From: DAOQAU01 sp035354275
Lineage (GTDB): Bacteria > Cyanobacteriota > Vampirovibrionia > Gastranaerophilales > Gastranaerophilaceae
DNA length: 10,389 nucleotides
Assembly: GCA_035354275.1 (NCBI GenBank)
Contig: DAOQAU010000055.1
Coordinates: 1 to 10,389, forward strand
Direction: 5' to 3'
Part shown: positions 1 through 5,670 of the stretch, in pieces
Position numbering within the stretch: position 1 is the first letter of the stretch
Layout: each line of letters begins with the position of its first letter
Program-made: the position numbers and the translations under genes
Notes under the pieces: model-generated
The model's database searches: none
What the model saw: the letters and a program-made list of their open reading frames with translations, nothing else
What the model was told of the DNA's origin: nothing

Positions 1-7
1 CCTGCTT

Positions 8-100
8 CCTCTCACAAAACCTGACATCTAGTCAGCTTTTGTTCGGCAGAGTCTACCTCTCATCCAAACTGACATTTAGTCAGTTTGTCTTCGGCAGAGT
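8..100. repeat. Two-copy direct repeat, 48-bp period, each with an internal hairpin
   Basis: Positions 8-52 and 56-100 are copies of one ~45-bp unit. Both begin CCTCTCA, contain CTGACAT(C/T)TAGTCAG (21-35 and 69-83) and end TTCGGCAGAGT (42-52 and 90-100). The second copy folds as a perfect 9-bp stem (65-73 with 79-87) with loop ATTTA. The first has the same stem with one mismatch (16-25 with 31-40). The block is visibly richer in GC than its surroundings. The window starts inside or next to the array, so more copies may lie to the left. One plus-strand frame stays open through both copies (3-182), because 48 is a multiple of three; the other frames I checked across the repeats close. I do not recognise the family. 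Confidence 0.75.
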
Positions 101-165
101 GCCACAAGCCCACCGTGTATTTCTAATTTATCATTTAAAAACTTTAAAATCAAGCCCTTTAGGCG

Positions 166-194
166 ATTATTCTTTTAATTAAGAATAATTTTTT
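166..194 (+). terminator. Possible AT-rich intrinsic terminator, plus strand
   Basis: A 9-bp perfect stem (166-174 with 181-189) with a 6-nt loop is followed on the plus strand by a run of six T (189-194). It would end plus-strand transcription entering from the repeat block. The stem has only one G-C pair, so it is weak. It overlaps the last codons of the minus-strand WYL gene. Confidence 0.35.
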
Positions 195-1099
195 AATGTT
201 TCTTTTATCGTTTCTTTCATTTGTTTTCTGAAAGTTTTTGGAGATATTACTTCACAAAATTTTCCGTATCGCATAAGTCTTCTTAAAAGAAAAATTTTGT
301 CTTCCTTTTGGTTTACTATAATTTTGCTTCCGTCAGATTCAATTTGGATAACTTTTTCTCCTTCGTGAAGTTTGTAATTTTCTGCCAAACGGCCGTTTAT
401 TTTAAAAGTTACTGTTGTAAGAATGCTTGTTGCATTTGATTTTACAGGTAACTGAGTTATTTCAATAATATCTTCAAGCAAAATGTTCTGAATTTTGCCT
501 TCAAAAGGGTTATAAACACTGAAATAAACTTTATTTTCCATATACTTAAATTCTATCGGCTCAACAATCACGGAAATAGTTTTTTCGTCGGGTTGTCGGT
601 ATAAAATTTTAATTTTTTGTTTATCAATGCAATATTTTTCATAAGTCTTGATAATTTTTGCGTATTTTTCGTAATCAAGATTAATAACAGTACAATCGGG
701 TTTTATCATTTTGCTTGCCGTAAATCGGGTTTTGTCATCAAATCTTTTTTCTAAATTTTGCAAGAAATTATTTACTTCTTGTTTAATCTTTTCTTCCGGA
801 AAAACTTTTGCAACTTTTTCGATGAAGCACATAGTCTTAAGCTCATTTTCACTTAGCGAAATTTGATTTGGAGGGTTAAGAAGAGAGTATTTGTCTTTGT
901 TTTTTATAAATTTAAACCCAAAAACTTTTAGGGTGTTTATATATTTGAGAATAACTTCATTTGTGTAAATCCTGTTATTTGGGTCTATTTTTTCAAAGTG
1001 ATTAATTATGTCTTGAATACTGGAATCCCTTTTAACCAAAATTTTAAGGGTTTCCAGCACTCTTGTGCTTGTGTCGCTAAATTTTTTATGTTTAATCAT
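179..1099 (-). CDS. WYL-domain transcriptional regulator (second gene of a pair)
   Basis: This 306-aa protein has the usual layout and length of a YafY/PafB-type WYL regulator. A winged helix covers about residues 12-75, and the following SLSENEL segment is typical of these proteins. A degenerate WYL domain lies at about 150-217, with ILYRQ at its start and VYF (191-193) where W-Y-L is expected. A C-terminal WCX-like part follows (LLRRLMRYG at 271-279, VISPKTFRKQM at 284-294). WYL domains are known to sense ligands such as nucleic acids and to control DNA-binding modules; the signal here is unknown. The start ATG at 1099 lies 8 nt inside the upstream WYL gene and has GGAGA at 1112-1116, so the two are probably co-translated. 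The two proteins are clearly related in layout, which suggests a heteromer like PafBC. Confidence 0.8.
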   Translation of the reverse strand: MIKHKKFSDTSTRVLETLKILVKRDSSIQDIINHFEKIDPNNRIYTNEVILKYINTLKVFGFKFIKNKDKYSLLNPPNQISLSENELKTMCFIEKVAKVFPEEKIKQEVNNFLQNLEKRFDDKTRFTASKMIKPDCTVINLDYEKYAKIIKTYEKYCIDKQKIKILYRQPDEKTISVIVEPIEFKYMENKVYFSVYNPFEGKIQNILLEDIIEITQLPVKSNATSILTTVTFKINGRLAENYKLHEGEKVIQIESDGSKIIVNQKEDKIFLLRRLMRYGKFCEVISPKTFRKQMKETIKETLKNYS

Positions 1100-2033
1100 T
1101 TTTGTAAGTTTTCTCCATTGATTTTAGAATATTTTTTACTTCATTTTTAATTTCTTGTGGGGAGATTATTTTGCAATCTTTTGCTAAATAAAGAAGTTTT
1201 TGGATTGTTTCGAATTTGTTTTCACAAAGTTTTTCTATAACTAATTTTTTATCATTTTTTTCTATAATTTTTTCATTTTGTTCAATCATGTAATTATTTG
1301 TAGCAGGGTTGTAAACTTCATAAATTATTCTTGTGACTTTGTTGTTTATTTTTTCTTTTTTAAGTTTTATTGTAAGAATTTTTAAAATATTTTCCACTTT
1401 GAAATACGAATATTCCCCGTGCGTGAGGCTGTGCCCCCAAAGGTATAATTTATCAGATTTAAAAGAAAGTTTATCTGCTATTATTTCTATTTCTTTTTCT
1501 ATTTTACGTGGAGATTTATATATAATGACAATTTGGTTTTTGTTTTTGCAGTGTAAAAGCAGGTCTTCAATAAGATACTTATCTGTATTTTTAAAAATGG
1601 AACAGTTTGCCAAAAATTCTTTTGTTTTAGTGGTTTTTATCAGCATTTCTATTTTTTTAAACAGATTTTCAATTTCAACAGCTTGTTTAACTTCTATTTT
1701 TTCATAAATACTTTTATATAATTTTTGTATTGCCGAAAGTTGTATTTCAGGAAGGTCAAAATCAAACGGATGTGAAACAAGTACATATTTATTATTTGTG
1801 GTTTTGCTTGCTCTTGTTATTTCGCAGCCTGCTTCGCGCAGTGAATTTATATATATGCGAAGCATATCATTAGAAAAAGTTTCTTTTATGTATTGATTTT
1901 TAAAAAAATGTTGATTTATTTCATCGGGTGATTTAGGCGAGTCCATTAAAAGCCCCAATATTACAAGCGTTCTGTATCCGGTAAGGGACATTAAATTGCA
2001 GTTTACTGTATTATTTGTCAAAAACTCTTGCAT
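1092..2033 (-). CDS. WYL-domain transcriptional regulator (first gene of a pair)
   Basis: This 313-aa paralogue of the next gene has an N-terminal winged helix (about residues 16-88), a linker, a WYL domain at about 158-223 with IVIIYKSPR and KLYLWG (195-200), and a C-terminal part ending LLYLAKDCKIISPQEIKNEV. That layout matches YafY/PafC-like regulators. The first possible start is GTG at 2039, but the ribosome binding site AAGGAG occupies 2039-2044 and overlaps that codon. The ATG at 2033, 5 nt after the site, is therefore the better start. The gene is divergent from spmA across about 128 bp and overlaps the next WYL gene by 8 nt. The WYL fold is weakly conserved, so the family call rests on architecture and the duplicated pair rather than on strict motif identity. 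Confidence 0.8.
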   Translation of the reverse strand: MQEFLTNNTVNCNLMSLTGYRTLVILGLLMDSPKSPDEINQHFFKNQYIKETFSNDMLRIYINSLREAGCEITRASKTTNNKYVLVSHPFDFDLPEIQLSAIQKLYKSIYEKIEVKQAVEIENLFKKIEMLIKTTKTKEFLANCSIFKNTDKYLIEDLLLHCKNKNQIVIIYKSPRKIEKEIEIIADKLSFKSDKLYLWGHSLTHGEYSYFKVENILKILTIKLKKEKINNKVTRIIYEVYNPATNNYMIEQNEKIIEKNDKKLVIEKLCENKFETIQKLLYLAKDCKIISPQEIKNEVKNILKSMEKTYKND

Positions 2034-2086
2034 ACTCACTCCTTATAAAACAATTCTAACGTAAAGCAAGAAAACTTAAAATCCTT

Positions 2087-2115
2087 TTTTTACAAATTAT
2101 TACTATATCTGTCAG
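2087..2115 (-). promoter_or_regulatory. Candidate promoter for the WYL gene pair
   Basis: On the minus strand, CTGACA (2115-2110, 5 of 6 matches to TTGACA) is followed after 17 bp by TAAAAA (2092-2087, 4 of 6 matches to TATAAT). Spacing is ideal but the -10 is poor. It lies in the divergent spacer shared with spmA, so a regulator bound here could affect both directions. Confidence 0.35.
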
Positions 2116-2161
2116 AGCTGTTAAACTTGAAATTTTATAAAATTAATGATTAAATTGATTT

Positions 2162-2767
2162 ATGAATTATATATTTTATGTATTGTTGGTATTATCAATA
2201 GTTTTTGGGGCAATAAATGGAAAGTTGCCCGATGTTGTAAATTCGATTATGACAGGGGCAGACAAAGCCGTTAAAATTTCTTTTTCGCTTATCGGATTAA
2301 TGGCGTTTTGGCTTGGGATGATAAAAATAGCAGAAAAAGCAGGATTGGTTGAATTAATAGCAAAACTAATAAAACCTGTAACAAAAAAACTTTTTAACGA
2401 AATTCCGCCCGAGGATTCTGCCATTGGAAACATTGCGATGAATTTTTCTGCAAATGCTCTCGGCCTGACAAATGCCGCAACTCCTATCGGGATAAGGGCA
2501 ATGCAGGATTTGCAAAAGCACAACAAAAACAAAAAAACAGCATCAAACGCCATGTGCATGCTTTTAGCTATGAATACAGCCGGATTTCAGCTTATTCCTG
2601 CCTCTGTACTTGCTATTTTGGTCGGAACAGGCTTTAAAAATCCCACCCAAATAATCGCTCCCACACTTTTGGTAACCTCTTTTACTTTTGTGTGCGCTGT
2701 TTTGCTTGCAAAATTGTTTGAAAAAGTTTTTCCGCCCCAAGAGGCTTCTCAAGGAGGTGAAGAATGA
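2162..2767 (+). CDS. spmA: Spore maturation protein A homologue (SpmA, Gate-domain membrane protein)
   Basis: This 201-aa protein is close to the length of Bacillus SpmA. Hydrophobic segments lie at about 3-19, 36-55, 129-153 and 161-184. The SpmA signature is at 90-117, with NFSANALGLTNAATPIGIRAM, followed by LAMNTAGFQLIP. The family carries the nucleoside-transporter Gate domain. In Bacillus, SpmA and SpmB act in spore core dehydration, but homologues occur widely in bacteria that do not sporulate, where the role is unknown. The start is ATG at 2162: an in-frame stop at 2156-2158 rules out anything earlier and the next Met is residue 30. No clear ribosome binding site precedes it, unlike most genes here. 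The stop overlaps the spmB start (ATGA, 2764-2767), so the pair is coupled. Confidence 0.93.
   Translation: MNYIFYVLLVLSIVFGAINGKLPDVVNSIMTGADKAVKISFSLIGLMAFWLGMIKIAEKAGLVELIAKLIKPVTKKLFNEIPPEDSAIGNIAMNFSANALGLTNAATPIGIRAMQDLQKHNKNKKTASNAMCMLLAMNTAGFQLIPASVLAILVGTGFKNPTQIIAPTLLVTSFTFVCAVLLAKLFEKVFPPQEASQGGEE
2751..2760 (+). promoter_or_regulatory. Full-length Shine-Dalgarno site for spmB
   Basis: AAGGAGGTGA inside the last codons of spmA is a complete match to the 16S rRNA anti-SD and ends 3 nt before the spmB ATG (7-nt spacing from AAGGAG). With the ATGA overlap this predicts strong coupled translation of spmB, in contrast to the weak initiation region of spmA. Confidence 0.85.
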
Positions 2768-3303
2768 CTTTTCAGGGAATTTTGAATTTAATTTCTCTTT
2801 GGGCACTGCCTTTTATAATTTTGTTGATACTTACAATGGGAATTGTCAAGAAAGTCCCTATTTATGAAGTTTTTACTGAAGGTGCAAAAGACGGCTTTAA
2901 AGTTGCGGTGAACATAATCCCCTACCTTATAGCAATAATCGTTGCTATCTCGATGCTAAGGGCGTCAGGTGCTATCGAAAGTCTTGCAGGGGTTCTTGCT
3001 CCGCTTTTGACAAAATTCAGGATTCCTGTTGATATTGTTCCTGTAATTTTAATAAGACCGCTATCAGGGGCTGCAGCTTTGGGGCTGTTTTCCGATATTG
3101 CGACAAATCCTCATTCAAGCGATTTTTTAACAAAACTTGCTGCTGTCATGGTAGGAAGCTCAGAGACGACTTTTTATGTTTTAGCTGTTTATTTCGGTGC
3201 TGTGGGGATTATGAAGTTCAGATACGCTCTTTGGGTAGGGCTTTTAGCCGATATTATCGCCGCACTCGCCTCCATAATCGTTTGCCAATGGATGTTTTTG
3301 TAA
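2764..3303 (+). CDS. spmB: Spore maturation protein B homologue (SpmB, Gate-domain membrane protein)
   Basis: This 179-aa protein is very near the length of Bacillus SpmB. Hydrophobic helices lie at about 9-28, 47-66, 88-110, 131-149 and 154-177. Family motifs are visible: NIIPYLIAIIVAISMLRASG (50-69), RPLSGAAALGLFSDI (98-112) and GSSETTFYVLAVYFGAVGI (131-149). It is expected to sit in the cytoplasmic membrane and to work with SpmA as two halves of one transporter-like unit; the fused SpmA-SpmB proteins known from other bacteria support this. The substrate is unknown. The gene follows spmA with an ATGA overlap. The repeat block at 3310-3433 follows directly and may separate it from the convergent zinc-ribbon gene. 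Confidence 0.93.
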   Translation: MTFQGILNLISLWALPFIILLILTMGIVKKVPIYEVFTEGAKDGFKVAVNIIPYLIAIIVAISMLRASGAIESLAGVLAPLLTKFRIPVDIVPVILIRPLSGAAALGLFSDIATNPHSSDFLTKLAAVMVGSSETTFYVLAVYFGAVGIMKFRYALWVGLLADIIAALASIIVCQWMFL

Positions 3304-3309
3304 AAAGTT

Positions 3310-3401
3310 GAATAGTCGAACAGGTGAATAGGTGAAGAGTTTTATATTCGTTGCGAAGCAACAAATTGAACTTATTCACTTATTTACCTATTCACTTATT
3401 C
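3310..3401. repeat. Long imperfect palindrome built of 8-bp periodic units
   Basis: The left arm (3310-3341) reads as four 8-bp units: GAATAGTC, GAACAGGT, GAATAGGT, GAAGAGTT. The right arm (3372-3401) is made of related units in reverse complement: TTATTCAC, TTATTTAC, CTATTCAC, TTATTC. The arms pair over about 30 bp with scattered mismatches, including the perfect 10-bp core GTGAATAGGT (3324-3333) with ACCTATTCAC (3386-3395). At the apex is a second hairpin, GTTGC-GAA-GCAAC (3350-3362). It starts 7 nt after the spmB stop codon. It may act as a transcript-end or RNA-stability element between the convergent genes, or be a non-autonomous mobile palindrome. Confidence 0.75.
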
Positions 3402-3405
3402 TTTT

Positions 3406-3433
3406 CTATTTACTATTTCCTATTTCCTATTTA
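3406..3433. repeat. Four tandem copies of a 7-bp unit
   Basis: CTATTTA, CTATTTC, CTATTTC and CTATTTA run without gaps (3406-3412, 3413-3419, 3420-3426, 3427-3433). The last three bases of the array (3431-3433) are the TAA stop codon of the minus-strand zinc-ribbon gene, so slippage here would move material right up to that gene's end. Confidence 0.8.
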
Positions 3434-3796
3434 TCCTGTCAATAATTTTAGCTGTACAAATCGCTCCGGCTCTACCCAGCATTGTATAAAGGATTTTCTG
3501 TCTGTTCTTACAGCCTGTTTGATAACAGCCGCGTAATTTACGTCAATAACGTTTATTTTATCTAATTTTTCAACATAAAAAGAATTGCTTCCGCAATTTC
3601 TGCAAAATTTGTTTTGGGATGAAATTTTACCTTTTATAATTGTGGTTCTTTGTTTCAGCCCGCAGCATGAACAGCGGCTTATAAACCAGTGGTTTTGAAT
3701 GTATTCACCGCAATCAGGACAATAGCCTTCTTTCATTTCAGGGGTTATTTCATCGTGCGGGCATTCATTTCTTTTGAATAAAAAATCTAAAAACAC
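3431..3796 (-). CDS. Small zinc-ribbon protein of unknown function
   Basis: This 121-aa protein is rich in paired cysteines: C12-P-H14, C26-P-D-C29-G, C42-S-C-C45-G and C65-R-N-C68-G. The CPxCG and CxNCG knuckles are typical of zinc ribbons, so two zinc sites are likely, built from C26/C29 with C42/C45 and from C65/C68 with another ligand such as C12/H14. The C-terminal ~50 residues have no metal motif, and the protein has no membrane segment. The start is GTG at 3796, supported by GAGGAA (3808-3803) 6 nt upstream; the first ATG would remove C12 and H14. It lies 44 bp downstream of the two membrane genes on the same strand and may share their transcript. The specific family is not recognised. 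Confidence 0.7.
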   Translation of the reverse strand: MFLDFLFKRNECPHDEITPEMKEGYCPDCGEYIQNHWFISRCSCCGLKQRTTIIKGKISSQNKFCRNCGSNSFYVEKLDKINVIDVNYAAVIKQAVRTDRKSFIQCWVEPERFVQLKLLTG

Positions 3797-3840
3797 AAAA
3801 AGTTCCTCAAAGCTGACAGTTAATTTTTAATGGGATAAAT

Positions 3841-4464
3841 TTATTTGTCAACTTTGTCGGTCTTGGAATCTTTTTTGTCCATCCAGACTTTTGCTTTGTC
3901 TGCAAGAGGTGTTGCAATAAAAGGTACGATAACTCTTTTTGCTAAAATCGTTGCGGCAACAAGGGATGTGAGGAATGCAAAAATATTCTTAGTGCCCCCT
4001 TTGAATTTTTTGAAACATTCTTCAAACTCTTGTAATGTCATTTTTGTAGTATCATTTTTTACAGCATTTATTTTTACATAAAACTTTTTGGCAAGGTTAT
4101 CAAATGTTTTTCCGAATAATTTACCGAATAATTTTTCCTGAACTTTCTCATTAGAAACAGTCAAGAAAGCTAAAATTTGAGAGGAAATCATCAAACCGCC
4201 GTTAGTCAAATCTAGTGCGGCAACGAATTTTCTTTTATCTTCGGGTATTTTTTTGTTTGCCAAACTTTGTTTAACATAAAGATAGCAGCCCAAACCGTCT
4301 TTGAGGATAATTGAAAAAATTCCTAAGCCTGCAATAAACTTGATGTTATTCCCTCTGTATTCTTTTGTAACTTTTTTAATTAAATTCATTTTTGCAAGAG
4401 TTTTTAAGGGTTTTTTGAGTCCGTAATTTACTGTTGTGTTCATGATTTTAGAAACGCTTATCAT
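3841..4464 (-). CDS. Membrane protein of unknown function (second gene of a coupled pair)
   Basis: This 207-aa protein has hydrophobic segments at about 41-64, 83-103 and 158-185, a basic N-terminus and a charged C-terminal tail ending KKDSKTDKVDK. No signal peptide or catalytic motif is visible. Its start overlaps the stop of the upstream gene (ATGA, 4461-4464) and is preceded 6 nt away by a strong AAGGAGGT, so synthesis is coupled to that of the 333-aa neighbour. Both proteins have a hydrophobic helix close to the C-terminus followed by a lysine-rich tail with an M-D-K tripeptide (WMDKK here, FMDKF in the neighbour). This may mean distant paralogy or a shared membrane topology. The family is not recognised; it is probably restricted to this lineage. 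Confidence 0.75.
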   Translation of the reverse strand: MISVSKIMNTTVNYGLKKPLKTLAKMNLIKKVTKEYRGNNIKFIAGLGIFSIILKDGLGCYLYVKQSLANKKIPEDKRKFVAALDLTNGGLMISSQILAFLTVSNEKVQEKLFGKLFGKTFDNLAKKFYVKINAVKNDTTKMTLQEFEECFKKFKGGTKNIFAFLTSLVAATILAKRVIVPFIATPLADKAKVWMDKKDSKTDKVDK

Positions 4465-5462
4465 TGAGACACCTCCTTTGTTTTGCCGTTGAAGGTATCT
4501 GCCTGAATATTTTTAAGCAAATTTGTATTATCTTTTTTCTTTTTTGACAGGCTCGGGAAGAATTTATCCATAAATCTTGGATAAAGCCAGTTTAGCGCGG
4601 CGCAGCTTACGGGCAGAATTGATAAACTTACGACAAGCCCCACTATTGCCCTGAACCCTTTAATATTTTTTGCGACATTTTCTATATGTTTTTGGATTAA
4701 TTCATAAGCAAAATCGGTTTCTTTGCTTATTTTTCCGATTTTTTGGGAGAATTCTTTTATAGAAATTCCTTTTGAAATATTGTGTTTTAAGCTTTCAATG
4801 TTTTTGGCAATATCGGGATGTTTTTTGGATAAGTCGTCAAGAGTTTCTCTCATAAGTGCTTTCAGTTGATTTTTTGAAAGTTTGACCTTTTTACCGTCAA
4901 GAATATATCCAACAAAATTATTATTGTTTGCATGATTAATCATAGTAATTAATTGTTCAAGTTGTTTTGCCTTTGCAAGTTCTTTGATTTCGGCTTTTGT
5001 AAGATTAGGATTTTGTTTTTTAATGATTTTTTCTATATATTTTAAATCCTGAAATCCTGTTTTATTGAAAGCATGACCGTCCCATTCTCCCTTATTGCTC
5101 ATGTTGTTCATTAATCTGTCAAAGGGAAGTACCAAACCTCCTTGCATTAAAACCGCCAAAATGGCAGAAACAGGCTGTCTTAAAGCTGAATAAGTCCTTG
5201 TGTCGCTGTCTGATTTTGAAAGAAAATTGTATTTTATAAAAAACGGTGCAACTAAACCTGTTCCGATTGCATTTATCAAAATGTTGGGGACTTCTCCGGT
5301 TAATACTCCGAATTTTCTTATAAATTGTATAATTTTAGGGGCTTCTGCTGCAATTTCTTTTTCAAATTTTTTTTCACGAAGAAACTTTTTCGCATAATAA
5401 GAGAACTCTCCTGACATTGTGCCGGCTGCGTTTCCTTTAAAACTAACCCTTTCTACGTTCAT
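4461..5462 (-). CDS. Membrane protein of unknown function with N-terminal VSFKG motif
   Basis: This 333-aa protein begins MNVERVSFKGN and has hydrophobic segments at about 58-77, 97-116 and 270-294. Between the second and third is a long soluble, lysine-rich helical stretch (about 117-265). The tail is LNWLYPRFMDKFFPSLSKKKK. There is no cleavable signal peptide and no catalytic motif that I recognise. The start ATG at 5462 is preceded by GGGAAA, a weak ribosome binding site. From memory, short N-terminal motifs of the form (I/V)xF(K/x)G recur on otherwise unrelated Gastranaerophilales proteins; that is recollection, not shown here. It is the first gene of an apparent three-gene minus-strand unit and is divergent from gapA. 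The function is unknown; a membrane-associated two-protein complex with the 207-aa neighbour is a reasonable inference. Confidence 0.8.
   Translation of the reverse strand: MNVERVSFKGNAAGTMSGEFSYYAKKFLREKKFEKEIAAEAPKIIQFIRKFGVLTGEVPNILINAIGTGLVAPFFIKYNFLSKSDSDTRTYSALRQPVSAILAVLMQGGLVLPFDRLMNNMSNKGEWDGHAFNKTGFQDLKYIEKIIKKQNPNLTKAEIKELAKAKQLEQLITMINHANNNNFVGYILDGKKVKLSKNQLKALMRETLDDLSKKHPDIAKNIESLKHNISKGISIKEFSQKIGKISKETDFAYELIQKHIENVAKNIKGFRAIVGLVVSLSILPVSCAALNWLYPRFMDKFFPSLSKKKKDNTNLLKNIQADTFNGKTKEVSQ
4471..4478 (-). promoter_or_regulatory. Strong Shine-Dalgarno site inside the 333-aa gene
   Basis: On the minus strand AAGGAGGT ends 6 nt before the ATG of the 207-aa membrane gene and lies within the last codons of the upstream gene. 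It fixes that start and indicates coupled translation across the ATGA overlap. Confidence 0.8.
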
Positions 5463-5501
5463 TGCTATTTCCCAACCAATATATTATGAAGTTTCCTTCC
5501 A

Positions 5502-5507
5502 ATTATA
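5502..5507 (-). promoter_or_regulatory. Possible -10 box for the membrane-protein unit
   Basis: A perfect TATAAT on the minus strand lies about 40 bp upstream of the 333-aa gene. No good -35 hexamer is seen at 16-18 bp, so this is a weak call in AT-rich DNA. Confidence 0.3.
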
Positions 5508-5601
5508 TAAACGTAAATAACCCTCAAAAAATGCTTTTATAACAAGGTTTTTGGTTATTTGGTTTACATTTCTTTACATTTATTTTCTTGCAATATTCTG
5601 C

Positions 5602-5630
5602 TTGATAAAGTTTTGTGTTTGGGGTATAAA
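5602..5630 (+). promoter_or_regulatory. gapA promoter
   Basis: TTGATA (5602-5607) and TATAAA (5625-5630) are separated by exactly 17 bp, a near-consensus housekeeping sigma-factor promoter. Transcription would start near 5637, giving a leader of about 34 nt that contains AAGGAG at 5658-5663. No operator dyad is obvious. A direct repeat TTTACATTT lies just upstream (about 5562-5580). Confidence 0.75.
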
Positions 5631-5670
5631 ATAGTTGTTTATAACCGTACATAAAATAAGGAGAAAGACA

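Noticed and set aside
1..100. CRISPR array
   Set aside because: The copies are separated by only 3 bp and the whole ~45-bp unit is conserved, so there are no spacers.
3..182. Plus-strand open frame entering from the left edge
   Set aside because: It stays open mainly because the 48-bp repeat is a multiple of three; the predicted peptide looks like translated repeat. It could be the end of a gene, but nothing inside the window supports that, so it is only mentioned with the repeat.
1333..1707. Plus-strand open frame of 124 codons
   Set aside because: It is antisense to the first WYL gene, whose family features and ribosome binding site are clear.
179..2033. Accessory WYL proteins of a type VI-D CRISPR system
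   Set aside because: No Cas13-like gene or CRISPR array is in the window, and the paired layout fits PafBC-like regulators better.
2162..3303. Evidence that the organism forms spores
   Set aside because: SpmA/SpmB homologues occur in many non-sporulating bacteria, and no other sporulation gene is seen.
5635..5670. TTG start extending GAPDH by 12 residues
   Set aside because: It sits at the predicted transcription start and lacks a ribosome binding site; the ATG at 5671 has AAGGAG and gives the standard N-terminus.
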